DNA of 49,539 nt from Bacteroidaceae bacterium (GCA_900752815.1 CAADWS010000207.1:1-49539), one strand, 5' to 3'; positions 24,462-37,652 are shown, counted from the first letter of the stretch. The notes: generated by a model not told the origin, from the letters alone. A program made the numbers and translations.

Positions 24462-25889
24462 TTATTTGCGGGCCTTGATGTCGAGTTTTACCGGCCGCAC
24501 CATGTTTTTGGGGTCAAGGATGGTGTCGAGTTCCTCCTGCGAAAGAATGCCTTCTTCCAGCACGAGTTCGTAGACGCTGCGTCCGGTTTCGAGCGCCTTC
24601 TTGGCGATGTTGGTGGAGTGCTCGTAGCCGATGTAGGGATTCAGGGCCGTGACGATGCCGATGCTGTGGTGCACTTCCTCGCGGCAGTGGTCGGCATTGG
24701 CCGTGATGCCTTCGACGCACCGTGTGAGGAGGGTGTCGAAGGCGTTGGTCAGGAGTTCAACCGACTCGAAGCAGCATTGTGCCATGACGGGCTCCATGGC
24801 GTTGAGCTCCATCTGTGAGGCTTCGCCGGCCATGGTGACGCAGAGTTCGTTGCCGATGACTTTGAAGGCTACCTGGCTGACTACTTCGGGAATGACGGGG
24901 TTGACTTTTCCCGGCATGATGGAGGAACCGGGCTGACGGGCCGGCAGGTTGATTTCGCCGAGTCCGCAACGCGGTCCGCTGGCCAGCAGACGCAGGTCAT
25001 TGCAGATTTTGCTGATTTTGACGGCTACACGCTTCAGTGCCGACATGTAGCCCACCATGCACGAGGTGTCGGAAGTGGCGCCCACCCAGTCGTCAGCCAG
25101 CCGGACGTCCCAGCCCGTGATGCGGGCCAGGGCTTCAACGGCCTTTTCGGCGTAGCCCGGCTCCGAGCAGATGCCGGTGCCGATGGCGGTGGCTCCAAGG
25201 TTGACGGTGAGGAAGTCGGCTGCGGCTTCGTTCAGATGGCCGGTTTCGTGTTCCAGGATGCTGGCAAAACCGTGGAAGGTTTGTCCCAGCGTCATGGGCA
25301 CGGCGTCTTCCAGTTGCGTGCGGCCCATTTTGATGATGCCGGAAAAGGCGTCGCCCTTTTCGCGGAAGGCGCGGATGAGGGCCTCCAGATGAGGCAGAAG
25401 GGCCAGGTGGCTGGCATACAGCCCCAGGTGTATGGCGGTGGGGTAGGCATCGTTGGTGGATTGGGAGCGGTTGACGTGGTCGTGCGGCGAGCAGTGAGCG
25501 TAGTCGCCGGGCTGGCGTTGCAGATGGAGAAGGGCCAGATTGGCAATTACCTCGTTGGCGTTCATGTTGGTGCTCGTGCCGGCGCCGCCCTGAATCATGT
25601 CCACGGGAAAGGCGTCATGGTGTTTTCCTGCCAGAATTTCCCGGCAGGCGGCGCGGATGGCGTCGAAGAGTTCGTCGCTGAGGAGGCCGAGCTGGTGGTT
25701 GGCCTCGGCTGCCGCCCATTTGGTGTAGGCAAGTCCGTTGAGGAAGAGCGGGTAATCGCTCAGATGAAAATGGCTGATAGGGAAGTTCTCAATCCCCCGG
25801 AGTGTCTGGATGCCGTAAAGGGCATCGGCGGGAAGTTCGCGTTGTCCCAGCAAATCGTGCTCGCAGCGCATGTTTTCAGATTCTTGCAT
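24462..25889 (-). CDS. aspA: Aspartate ammonia-lyase
   Basis: A 475-aa enzyme interconverting aspartate with fumarate and ammonia, feeding fumarate reduction in anaerobes. The fumarase/aspartase signature GSSIMPGKVNP carries the active-site Ser loop. MIQGGAGTSTNMNANEVIAN and VNRSQSTNDAYPTA favour AspA over class II fumarase, which has QTGSGTQTNMNVNEV at that position. I start at the ATG at 25889 (MQESENMRCEHDLLG); the ATG at 25871 is also possible, and the frame extends to 25940 without conserved sequence. Cytoplasmic homotetramer by family. Confidence 0.92.
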   Translation of the reverse strand: MQESENMRCEHDLLGQRELPADALYGIQTLRGIENFPISHFHLSDYPLFLNGLAYTKWAAAEANHQLGLLSDELFDAIRAACREILAGKHHDAFPVDMIQGGAGTSTNMNANEVIANLALLHLQRQPGDYAHCSPHDHVNRSQSTNDAYPTAIHLGLYASHLALLPHLEALIRAFREKGDAFSGIIKMGRTQLEDAVPMTLGQTFHGFASILEHETGHLNEAAADFLTVNLGATAIGTGICSEPGYAEKAVEALARITGWDVRLADDWVGATSDTSCMVGYMSALKRVAVKISKICNDLRLLASGPRCGLGEINLPARQPGSSIMPGKVNPVIPEVVSQVAFKVIGNELCVTMAGEASQMELNAMEPVMAQCCFESVELLTNAFDTLLTRCVEGITANADHCREEVHHSIGIVTALNPYIGYEHSTNIAKKALETGRSVYELVLEEGILSQEELDTILDPKNMVRPVKLDIKARK

Positions 25890-25974
25890 GACGGTGTTTT
25901 TTTGTTTGATGAAAGGTTTTCTGCGGAGAGACAGGTGCATGGCTCTGCTCCCCCGAGAGCCGTAAAAGGTTGGA

Positions 25975-25982
25975 CAAATATA
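25975..25982 (-). promoter_or_regulatory. Candidate -7 element for aspA
   Basis: Minus strand reads TATATTTG, matching TAnnTTTG, 86 bp before the start at 25889. A GTTTC about 17 bp upstream could be a weak -33 element. Confidence 0.45.
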
Positions 25983-26064
25983 CGATTTCTACAGTCGTGA
26001 AACCGGGATGGAGAGTTTAATTTTTCGTAAAAACCGGAGGCGGCCGGAACTTGCCTGAAAAAAG

Positions 26065-26102
26065 CATTCCGCCGCAACCTCAAGAGGGGCTGCGGCGGAA
26101 TG
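26065..26102 (-). terminator. Terminator after the GH2 beta-galactosidase gene
   Basis: A 12-bp perfect stem (CATTCCGCCGCA at 26065-26076 with TGCGGCGGAATG at 26091-26102). On the minus strand it is followed by GCTTTTTTC. It lies 61 bp after the GH2 stop. Confidence 0.8.
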
Positions 26103-26162
26103 AATCGGGGAATGCTGCCGCGCTTTCCACCGTGGGCGGCGGCACATTTTTTTCTGGAGTTT

Positions 26163-30278
<4,116 letters not shown>

Positions 30279-30323
30279 TTATTTAGGGTTATTGTTTGTA
30301 ATATGCATTTTGCATTTATTCGG

Positions 30324-30352
30324 CAAAGATACAAAGTTTTTCCTTCGGGCAA
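30324..30352 (-). promoter_or_regulatory. Promoter of the GH2 gene
   Basis: Minus strand: TTG (30350-30352), an 18-bp gap, then TATCTTTG (30324-30331), about 79 bp before the start at 30245. The divergent region 30246-30559 also holds a -7 element for the DAHP synthase gene, and no gene. Confidence 0.6.
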
Positions 30353-30496
30353 GTCATGTTTTGCCCTTAAAAACGTGAAAATGGAAAAAATAGGAGTGCT
30401 CCCGCAGGGCTTGTACCGGATGGCATGCGGGCGGCTTGAGGCGTGCGGGCGGCAAAAAACCATGGGCTCTCCGGCCGGTTTATGGATTTTCTGTTG

Positions 30497-30504
30497 TATA
30501 TTTG
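30497..30504 (+). promoter_or_regulatory. Candidate -7 element for the DAHP synthase gene
   Basis: TATATTTG matches TAnnTTTG, 55 bp before the ATG at 30560. The -33 region is unclear (TTTATGG near 30478). Confidence 0.45.
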
Positions 30505-30559
30505 AAGACGCTTTTGCCGCAGATGCGTTTTGCATCGGGCAAAACGGAAAGGAAAAACT

Positions 30560-31345
30560 ATGAAGAATGACATGGAAGCAAAAAAGCTGGAAATAATAGC
30601 CGGACCGTGCAGTGCGGAGAGCCGGGAACAGGTGCTGGCAACGGCGCGGCAGCTGCGGGCGCTGGGCATCGGCACCTTCAGGGCCGGGCTGTGGAAGCCG
30701 CGGTCGCGCCCGGGAGCCTTCGAGGGCTGCGGCGCGCAGGCGCTGCCCTGGTTGCAGGAAGTGCAGGGGCTGGGCATGCGCGTGATGACCGAAGTGGCGC
30801 TGCCGGAACACGTGGAAGCGGCGCTCGCGGCCGGTGTCGACGGTCTGTGGATAGGAGCCCGGACGGTGGTCAACCCCTTTCTCATGGACAGGCTGGCGGA
30901 GGTGCTGGCGGGGACGGAGGTGCCGGTTTTCGTGAAGAATCCCGTCTGTCCCGACCTGGAACTCTGGACCGGCGCCGTGGAGCGCCTGCTCCAGCGCAGG
31001 GCCGGCCGGCTGACGGCCATTTTCCGCGGATTCTGCGTGGAGGACAGCGGCATCTACCGCAACGCGCCGCTGTGGCGCTATGTGCGCCTTTTCCGCGAGC
31101 GCTTCCCGCAGTTGCCCGTCTATTGCGACCCGAGCCACATTGCCGGTCGCCGCGAACTGGTGGGGCCGCTGTGCCGGGAGGCGGCGGGCGAGGGGGTGGA
31201 CGGCTTCTTCATTGAGTCGCACGTGGAGCCCGATGCTGCGCTTTCCGATGCCCGCCAGCAGCTCACGCCGGCTGAGCTGGGCGCGCTGCTCGCGGCGCTG
31301 GAGCGTGAAGCCGGCTGCGCGTTGCGCCTGTCGGCCGGGGGCTGA
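30560..31345 (+). CDS. DAHP synthase (type I-beta), without chorismate mutase domain
   Basis: A 261-aa TIM-barrel enzyme predicted to condense phosphoenolpyruvate and erythrose 4-phosphate to DAHP, the first shikimate-pathway step. Motifs: EIIAGPCSAES (metal Cys C17), FRAGLWKPRSRPGAFEG, DGLWIGARTVVNPF, PVFVKNPVCPDLELW, IFRGF, YCDPSHIAGRREL and DGFFIESH. AGPCSAES separates it from KdsA. Many Bacteroidales versions carry a C-terminal chorismate mutase domain; here the protein ends right after the barrel. I start at 30560 (MKNDMEAKKLEI); an upstream ATG at 30530 adds a lysine-rich stretch only. It may be a second, specialised DAHP synthase, or this lineage may encode the mutase separately. Confidence 0.85.
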   Translation: MKNDMEAKKLEIIAGPCSAESREQVLATARQLRALGIGTFRAGLWKPRSRPGAFEGCGAQALPWLQEVQGLGMRVMTEVALPEHVEAALAAGVDGLWIGARTVVNPFLMDRLAEVLAGTEVPVFVKNPVCPDLELWTGAVERLLQRRAGRLTAIFRGFCVEDSGIYRNAPLWRYVRLFRERFPQLPVYCDPSHIAGRRELVGPLCREAAGEGVDGFFIESHVEPDAALSDARQQLTPAELGALLAALEREAGCALRLSAGG

Positions 31346-31371
31346 AGCGTCCTGCGGAGCGGCCGGAAACG

Positions 31372-31445
31372 AAAGTACTGACAGAAAAATCTAAAGTACT
31401 GACAGTTTTTTCTAAAGTAAGGATAGAAAATTCTGTCAGTACTTT
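31372..31445. repeat. 21-bp-grid array R5, four cells
   Basis: Cores start at 31372 (direct, AAAGTACTGAC), 31393 (direct, same), 31414 (direct, AAAGTAAGGAT) and 31435 (inverted, GTCAGTACTTT), all 21 bp apart. Spacers are AGAAAAATCT, AGTTTTTTCT and AGAAAATTCT. The outer cells form a 15-bp perfect inverted repeat (31372-31386 with 31431-31445). Orientation and variant order match array R4 exactly. It lies between the convergent DAHP synthase and tricorn genes. Confidence 0.9.
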
Positions 31446-31519
31446 TGTTTTTTCCACCCCCGGTCGGCTTTTCCGGGAGACCCGCGACGGCGGTTGTGCG
31501 GCCGGCATGTGGCGGGGAG

Positions 31520-31580
31520 AAAAGAAAGGCGGAACGCAGGGCAGGCTGCCGCGGCGGGCGGTCCTGTCCCTGCGTTCCGC
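31520..31580 (-). terminator. Terminator after the tricorn protease gene
   Basis: GCGGAACGCAGGG (31529-31541) pairs perfectly with CCCTGCGTTCCGC (31568-31580), with extra inner pairing. On the minus strand it is followed by CTTTCTTTTC. It lies 45 bp after the tricorn stop. Confidence 0.75.
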
Positions 31581-31624
31581 AAGGGGGCGGTGGCGGGAAG
31601 CCGTGGCCTCCCGCCGCCGTGGAC

Positions 31625-34600
31625 TTACTGTTTGAGCATTTCCTGCACGGCGCGCTCCAGCTGGCTGTCCTTGCCGTTGAGCACGTCGGCCGGCCGGTTG
31701 TACACCTCGATGTCGGGCTGCAGGTTCTGGTTTTCCAGCACGTTGCCCTTCATGTCGTAGGCACCCACCTGCGGTATGCCGAATACCATGCCTCCCTCGA
31801 TGCTTTCCCACCACACGGCGGTCATGGTGCCGGGCACGGGCGTACCGATGAGTTTGCCCACACCCTGCTCCTTGTAGTACCACGGTGTGCCGTGTGCATT
31901 GGAGTAGTTGTCCTCACACACGAGCATGCACGAAGGCTTGGTCCAGCGGTCGAAGGGGTCGTTGCCGATATACTGTCCGCGCGGCTTGTACTGCATGGTG
32001 CATTTGCCGGTGAGTAGGGTGATGATGTCGTCGTGGAGCCATCCGCCTCCGTTGTGGCGGGTGTCGACGATGACGGCCTGGCGGTTGCGGTTGCGGTCGC
32101 TGAGCAGTTCGCGGTAGAGACGGCTGAAGCTGCCGGCATCCATGGCCTTGATGTGTACGTAGGCCAGGCGTCCGCCCGAGAGGCTGTCGACGATGTCGCG
32201 GTTGCGCTTCACCCAGCGCTCGTAGAGCAGGTTGCTTTCGGCGCCGGCGGAGATGGGCTTGACGGTGGTGTCGAACTTCTTGCCGTCCATCTCGACGGTG
32301 AGGCGGGTGTAGCGTCCGGCCTTGCCTTCGAGGAGCGGGAAGTAGTCGGCTCCGGCCTTGACGGGCTCGCCGTCGATGGCCAGGATGACGGCTCCGGCCT
32401 TCAGCGGCTGTTTGCCGATTTCGAGCGGACTGCCCTTGATGATTTCCTTGATTTTGAGTCCGTCGCCGCGGTAGCTTTCGTCATAGAAGGCACCGAGAGT
32501 GGCCGTGGCCATGGCTCCGCCGTATCCGCCGAAGCGGCAGCCGGTGTGCGACACGTTGAGCTCGCCGAGCATTTCGCTGGCCATTTCGGCGAAGTCGTAG
32601 TTGTTGTGGATGTAGGGCAGGTATTTGGCGTATTCCTTGTAGATTTTGTCCCAGTCGGCGCCGTTCATGCCGGGGTCGTAGAGCTTTTCCTTCGTCTGGT
32701 GCCAGATGTGGTCGAAGAGGTAGGCGCGCTTTTCGGCCGGCCGTTCGGTGTAGAAGGTGCTGAAGTTAATCTGCGAGGTGCGTCCCGACGCCAGTTCGAG
32801 CTTGCCGATGTTGCCTTGCGGATAGTAGGCGTTCTTGCCCTCCTTGTCCATGTTGAAGGACACCCATCCGAGCGGGGCTTTCATCGTGGTGCGGCGCTCC
32901 TTGAGGTCCTGCTCCCACAGGGCGGTGCCGGCACCGTTGGGGGCGATGAAGTAGAGCTTGGTGCCGTCGCTGTTGAGCACGAAGTCGCCCAGGCTGGTGG
33001 AGTAGGGTGTCAGACGGATGACCCACTCGTCGAGATGGGTGAGGTCGAGCTGCAGTTCTTCCTCCTTTTTCCCGTCGTCCTTCTTGCCGTCCTTCTTGCC
33101 GCTGTCCTTGGCATCCTTGGCGTCATCGCCGTCCTTCTTGCTGTCCTTCTTCTTGTCCTTGCGGCTCTTCTTCTCTTCGTCCTTCTTCTTCTGCTCCTCT
33201 TCCTCCTTGGCCTTCTTTTCCTTCTCGAGCTTCTCCTGTTGCTCAAGCAGGGCGAGGTCTTCCTTGTTCATGCGGAAGCGGTCGTAGGCATCACGGTCGA
33301 AGAAGAGGATGTAGGCGTCGCGCTGCGAGCCCCAGGAGCCGTGGCTGCGGTAGCCGGCGCGGTCGCTGCTGAATATCATGGCCTTTCCGCCGAGCACCCA
33401 GCGTGGCCGTCCTTCCACGTAGCCGCTGTTGGTGAGGTTGTGTATTTCGCCGCTGCCGTCGGCCTTGACCAGGGCGATGTCCTTGTTGTTCCATCCGCCG
33501 GTGGCGATGTATTCGGTCAGAATCCACTTGCCGTCAGGACTCCAGGTGTAGTTCTGGTCGCCGTCGGTGTAGGAATACTGGAACTTGGCGGGCATGACCG
33601 TGCGCACCTTCTTGTTCTTGAGGTTGAGCACACAAATCTCTGTGCGGTTCTTGAGGAAGGCCACTTCGCCGCCTTTGGGGTTGTAGGCCGGCTGGAAGGC
33701 GGTGTAGGTGCCGTCGGTGAGGCGTTCCTCCTTCACTTCGGAAGCGTAGGTGAAAAGTTTTTCGTCCTTGTTGACGAGCGAGGCCTGGAAAATCTGCCAG
33801 CGGCCGTCGCGTTCGGAGGCATAGACGAGGGAGCGGCCGTCGGGGGCAAAGTCGACAGTGCGTTCGCGTTCCGGTGTGTCGGTAATCTGCTTGGTGGTGG
33901 AGTAGTCGACCGAGGTGACAAAGACGTCGCCTTCCATGATGAAGGCAATTTCCTTGCTGTCGGGGGAGATGGCCACCTGCTGTGCGCCGCTGCTGCGCAT
34001 CTGGCGCACCACTTCGCGCTGCATGTCGTCGCGGGTGAGGCTGACAGCTACCTTGCGGGGCTTCTGTCCCGGCGTGAGGGTGTAGATTTCACCGTCGTAG
34101 CTGTAGCAGAGCGTGCCGTTGGTGGCGGCGCTGAGGAAGCGCACGGGGAAGTCCTTGTGGAAGGTGAGCTGTTCGGCCGTTGTGCCGTTGAGCGGGCGGC
34201 GGAACACGTTGAAGGAGCCTTTCTGCTCGCTCAGGTAGTAGAAACTCTTGCCGTCGGCAGTCCATACGGGGCTGCGGTCATCGCCCTTGTAGTCGGTGAG
34301 CTTGCGGTAGTCCTTGCCGTCGAAGAGCCAGATGTCGCGCGCGATGCTCGACTGCTGGTGCTTGCGCCAGTAGTCTTCATATCCCTTGACGTCCTCAAAG
34401 AGGATGCTGCCGCCGGCGCTGATGCTCGGGTTGTCCATGCTCCAGCCGCAGAAGAGTTCGGGGCGGCCGCCTTCGATGCTGACCTTGTAGAGCTGGGTGA
34501 AGGTGCCCGAAGGGAACTGGAGGCTTTCGGCAGTGGGCATGCCGCTGCTCTTGTAAAGGATGTGGTCCTTGTCGAGGAAGGCCACGGGAATCTCGCTGCC

Positions 34601-34927
34601 CGAGTGGGTCGTGATGCGGCGCGGCGTGCCTCCGTCGATTGAGGTGAGGAATACGTCCTTGCTGCCTTCGCGCGTGCTGGCAAAGGCGATGTGGCGGCTG
34701 TCGGGGCTCCACACCGGGGCGTACTCATAGGCGGTGTTGGCCGTCAGCTGTCGGGCTGTGCCGCCCTCAACGGGAACGGTGTAGATGTCGCCGGAATACG
34801 TGAAGGCGATTTGTTTGCCGTCGGGCGAAATGGCGCACCAGCGGAGCCACCGCGGCGCTTCCTGTGCCGTAGTGCTTAGGGGCAGGGCGGCTGCCAGGGC
34901 GAGGGCAAAGGCAAGTTTGTGTTTCAT
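31625..34927 (-). CDS. Tricorn protease homologue (S41 peptidase with beta-propellers and PDZ)
   Basis: An 1100-aa exported peptidase (signal peptide MKHKLAFALALAAALPLSTTAQ) likely cutting oligopeptides in the periplasm. Residues about 25-545 form WD40-like/TolB propeller repeats (AISPDGKQIAF, VWSPDSRHIAF, TWSPDGKWIL). A lysine/glutamate/aspartate low-complexity stretch follows (about 555-625). After a second propeller remnant come the C1 region with the likely catalytic His (GELNVSHTGCR), a PDZ domain (about 845-905) and the S41 domain: VIVDTRHNGGG and nucleophile S1009 (CEDNYSNAHG). Archaeal tricorn has two full propellers before the PDZ; the charged insert is unusual and may be a flexible linker. 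Monocistronic. Confidence 0.9.
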   Translation of the reverse strand: MKHKLAFALALAAALPLSTTAQEAPRWLRWCAISPDGKQIAFTYSGDIYTVPVEGGTARQLTANTAYEYAPVWSPDSRHIAFASTREGSKDVFLTSIDGGTPRRITTHSGSEIPVAFLDKDHILYKSSGMPTAESLQFPSGTFTQLYKVSIEGGRPELFCGWSMDNPSISAGGSILFEDVKGYEDYWRKHQQSSIARDIWLFDGKDYRKLTDYKGDDRSPVWTADGKSFYYLSEQKGSFNVFRRPLNGTTAEQLTFHKDFPVRFLSAATNGTLCYSYDGEIYTLTPGQKPRKVAVSLTRDDMQREVVRQMRSSGAQQVAISPDSKEIAFIMEGDVFVTSVDYSTTKQITDTPERERTVDFAPDGRSLVYASERDGRWQIFQASLVNKDEKLFTYASEVKEERLTDGTYTAFQPAYNPKGGEVAFLKNRTEICVLNLKNKKVRTVMPAKFQYSYTDGDQNYTWSPDGKWILTEYIATGGWNNKDIALVKADGSGEIHNLTNSGYVEGRPRWVLGGKAMIFSSDRAGYRSHGSWGSQRDAYILFFDRDAYDRFRMNKEDLALLEQQEKLEKEKKAKEEEEQKKKDEEKKSRKDKKKDSKKDGDDAKDAKDSGKKDGKKDDGKKEEELQLDLTHLDEWVIRLTPYSTSLGDFVLNSDGTKLYFIAPNGAGTALWEQDLKERRTTMKAPLGWVSFNMDKEGKNAYYPQGNIGKLELASGRTSQINFSTFYTERPAEKRAYLFDHIWHQTKEKLYDPGMNGADWDKIYKEYAKYLPYIHNNYDFAEMASEMLGELNVSHTGCRFGGYGGAMATATLGAFYDESYRGDGLKIKEIIKGSPLEIGKQPLKAGAVILAIDGEPVKAGADYFPLLEGKAGRYTRLTVEMDGKKFDTTVKPISAGAESNLLYERWVKRNRDIVDSLSGGRLAYVHIKAMDAGSFSRLYRELLSDRNRNRQAVIVDTRHNGGGWLHDDIITLLTGKCTMQYKPRGQYIGNDPFDRWTKPSCMLVCEDNYSNAHGTPWYYKEQGVGKLIGTPVPGTMTAVWWESIEGGMVFGIPQVGAYDMKGNVLENQNLQPDIEVYNRPADVLNGKDSQLERAVQEMLKQ

Positions 34928-35011
34928 GAGTTTTGTTTTTTATAGTTTTGAATATTGGAATCCATGAAAGGAGAAACGCCTGCCGTCGGCCGGCGCGGAC
35001 GTAACTTTCTG

Positions 35012-35019
35012 CAAATGTA
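35012..35019 (-). promoter_or_regulatory. Candidate -7 element for the tricorn gene
   Basis: Minus strand reads TACATTTG, matching TAnnTTTG, 85 bp before the start at 34927. No -33 TTG is apparent. Confidence 0.4.
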
Positions 35020-35151
35020 CGGCTTTTTGTGCATCTGCGGGCTACTTCGGGGCGGAAAAGTTGTGTGCGTATCTGTTTTTGCGGGCAGCGGTGGTTCCGT
35101 AACCGCCGGCTGTTATTGCCCGCCTGCCTGTGGGGAACCGGGACCGGCCGG

Positions 35152-35193
35152 AAAAAAGACGGATGCCGCCGGGAGTTTCCGGCAGCATCCGTC
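35152..35193 (-). terminator. Terminator after the large lipoprotein gene
   Basis: GACGGATGC...GCCGG on the minus strand pairs with CCGGCGGCATCCGTC (one wobble), followed by six T (plus-strand A run 35152-35157). It lies 30 bp after the stop at 35223. Confidence 0.8.
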
Positions 35194-35222
35194 AAGTGGG
35201 AAAATACCTCTGCTGAAGCAGT

Positions 35223-37505
35223 TTATTTCTTCAATTTTTTGAGCAGGGTACGGATGTCCTTTTTGGTTGCCAGGCGTGCTTTTTTGGCAATGTTGACCTC
35301 TTCATCGTTAGAAGCGCTGAGCATATCGAGGATGGATTCGTCAACGCCTTCAAGGGCAGTAACCGTGACGGGTGCTTCAGTGTCGAGACCGGATTCACCT
35401 TCGTTGCCTTCCTGTATGTAGGAATCGTAGACAATCAGGATGAACTTGTTGTTGGAGAAGTAAAGCGCCTCGGCATAGTCGCCGTCGTTCTCACTGTACA
35501 GTTTCTTGATGCCGGTCTTGTTGGCGGCAGCCACCAGGGTTTCATACTCCTCTATGCCACCGTCGTAGTAAGCGGTTCCTCCCTTGTCACACATTTTGCA
35601 AGCCGAAAAGGCCATGATGAGCGGAGCCGGCTGTGACAAGGCCGGAGTGAACGAGGGCAAACCAGCCTGCGAGGGCATCATGTTGCGTACGGTCTTGCCT
35701 TGCAAGAGAACGTCGAGCTTGACTTCCGAGGAGTTGAAAGTGGCGTTCTCGTCATACTTATCGTCGGCATAGGAGATGTAGGTGCCAGTACCGGAAACGC
35801 TGAGGTCGCATTTCTTGCCGTTGAGCGAGATATTGGCGTGTCCGCTGTAGTCATTGGCCAGATATGCCCCCGTATTCTTGTTGTAGGCGTATATTATGGC
35901 GTTGTCGTAGGATTGTCTGTCGGCGTTGTAACCTTCTTCTATCTGCAGGATAAATTCCGGTTCTTCACTGTCATCACCAAGGGGCTCACCGGAAGTATAG
36001 ACAAACATGTCGTCAACGATGATGACGCCCGACATGGTGTTGGGGTCACTGCCGGGAAGATTGAAGGTGACGCTGGTTCCGTCGGACAGCGTGGTGTTGA
36101 TGGTGCCGCTGCTGCCGCTAGTGGAGGAAATGACGATGTCGCCCACGTTCAAATCGTTGTTGGTGAGGTTGATGTTCCGGGTGACGGTTTCCTCTTCGCC
36201 GGTCAGGACAACGAGACGGGCCGGTCCGGTGTAACCTTCAGGAGCGTAGAACTTGAAGGCGCCGGTATTGGCGTTGGAAACCACGGAAAGGGTGCGCTGG
36301 CCGTTGCCATATTCGAGCCAGATGGAGGCGCTGTTGGAATCGCCCAGCTGGTTGACGATGCGGCCGCTGACGTTGTAGAGGCGCGGCAGCGTGATGTGCA
36401 CCGTGCGGGTTTCGCCGGCTGTCAGTTCGCTGACGGGGATGTTGACCACGCTCTGATAGTTGCCGTAATACTTAGGCTTCACCGTAATATTGAAGTCGAC
36501 GTTGGCCGGAACATCCTGCTTGTAATAGCCCTGCGCATTGGTGAGGGTCGGCGACATGACCTGGCCTACTGATACGCGCACACCGCTGATCGGATTGCCG
36601 AACTGGTCCTTGACATAGCCCTGCACGGTGCCCTGGGATTCCGGATAGTCCAGATTGACCCATGAGAAATGGCTGACGGTACCTACATACACGTTGCCCT
36701 GCAGCTGGGCTGAGCCTTCTTCCACCCAGACGCCTTTTGTTTCATCAAAGCTCCACAGGGGGATGCTTGCCGGTAGATTGGCTTCCATGCCTTGCGGCAC
36801 GGGGAAGGTGAGGCGTGCGGTGCTGCCTTCCTTGAGCTGCAGTTTGTTGCCGTTGTCGTCGGTCATGCTGACGGCGGTCATGCCGTAGGAGAGCAGTTGT
36901 GCCGGAGTGTTGTCGGCGCGTACGGCTGCGAGGTCGCCTCCGGGCATCATTTCGGCGAAGTGTTCGTTGTTCGGGTCAAGGTAAACCATGTCGGAATGCA
37001 CGGTGCCGCTGTAGGGCTTTCCGTTGCTGTCGGTCATGTAGCCATTTTCCGGCATGTCAATGCGCATGTCGCCTACGCTGATGGTGCGTGCCTCGTCGGC
37101 TTCATAAACGGCGGAGGTGCTCATGCTGCCATCGCTCTTGCTGCACATGATGACTTCCCACTCGTCGCCGCTGTTGGCCTTGAACGAACGTACTACGTCG
37201 AAATAGCCGCTTTTGGCAAAGCGCACGAGCGGCCGGCTGCTGACAACGTCGAGCTTGTTCAGCGCGAAGAGACCGGCAGCGTCGGTCTGTGTCTTCGAAG
37301 TTCCGCTCGTAACGGTAACGCCGGCCAAAGGCTGACCGTCGGCATCATGTACGTAGCCCTTCAGCTGGAGGGACTTCATTCCTCCGTTGACTTCTCCACC
37401 GGATGGCGGCGGAGTGTTGCCTCCCTTGTTGTCGTCGTCACTGCACGACACGGTGAAAAGTGCCGAGAAAAGCAGTGCGAGCCAAAGCAATTTACTTGTT
37501 TTCAT
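35223..37505 (-). CDS. Large surface lipoprotein with carboxypeptidase-regulatory-like repeats
   Basis: A 760-aa protein of unknown function. I start at 37505 (MKTSKLLWLALLFSALFTVSC): a lipoprotein signal with acylated C21, followed by SDDD, an acidic motif that in Bacteroidota often marks export to the cell surface. At least three carboxypeptidase-regulatory-like beta-sandwich repeats are visible: about 45-85 (GYVHDADGQPLAGVTVTSG), about 315-350 (GYVKDQFGNPISGVRVSVG) and from about 395 (VSGRIVNQLGDSNSASIWL). The segment SIPLWSFDETKGVWVEEG between repeats resembles the FAM171/CILP-type extracellular arrangement. A lysine-rich tail (KKDIRTLLKKLKK) ends the protein. No enzyme motif is recognisable; adhesion or ligand binding is a guess. 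Monocistronic. Confidence 0.8.
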   Translation of the reverse strand: MKTSKLLWLALLFSALFTVSCSDDDNKGGNTPPPSGGEVNGGMKSLQLKGYVHDADGQPLAGVTVTSGTSKTQTDAAGLFALNKLDVVSSRPLVRFAKSGYFDVVRSFKANSGDEWEVIMCSKSDGSMSTSAVYEADEARTISVGDMRIDMPENGYMTDSNGKPYSGTVHSDMVYLDPNNEHFAEMMPGGDLAAVRADNTPAQLLSYGMTAVSMTDDNGNKLQLKEGSTARLTFPVPQGMEANLPASIPLWSFDETKGVWVEEGSAQLQGNVYVGTVSHFSWVNLDYPESQGTVQGYVKDQFGNPISGVRVSVGQVMSPTLTNAQGYYKQDVPANVDFNITVKPKYYGNYQSVVNIPVSELTAGETRTVHITLPRLYNVSGRIVNQLGDSNSASIWLEYGNGQRTLSVVSNANTGAFKFYAPEGYTGPARLVVLTGEEETVTRNINLTNNDLNVGDIVISSTSGSSGTINTTLSDGTSVTFNLPGSDPNTMSGVIIVDDMFVYTSGEPLGDDSEEPEFILQIEEGYNADRQSYDNAIIYAYNKNTGAYLANDYSGHANISLNGKKCDLSVSGTGTYISYADDKYDENATFNSSEVKLDVLLQGKTVRNMMPSQAGLPSFTPALSQPAPLIMAFSACKMCDKGGTAYYDGGIEEYETLVAAANKTGIKKLYSENDGDYAEALYFSNNKFILIVYDSYIQEGNEGESGLDTEAPVTVTALEGVDESILDMLSASNDEEVNIAKKARLATKKDIRTLLKKLKK

Positions 37506-37652
37506 GGTTGTGTTGTATGAGTGGTTTAGAAAAAAACTTTTCGCTTTCATACGGGGCAAGGAGTCCTGAGGATGGGGAAGTTGGTTCCCGCGGTCCTGAG
37601 ACGGGATGCGGATGATTTTTTGCGGAGAGTTCTCCTGTTGTTTTTTCAGCTA

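Noticed and set aside
24462..25889. Class II fumarase instead of aspartate ammonia-lyase
   Set aside because: The segment MIQGGAGTSTNMNANEV is the aspartase form; fumarases have QTGSGTQTNMNVNEV there.
30560..31345. KDO-8-phosphate synthase (KdsA)
   Set aside because: The N-terminal motif is AGPCSAES (DAHP synthase), not the AGPCVIES of KdsA, and the YCDPSHIAGRREL segment matches DAHP synthases.
32033..34642. An 869-aa open frame opposite the tricorn gene
   Set aside because: Shadow frame; its poly-Leu stretch is simply the complement of the Lys/Glu-rich insert.
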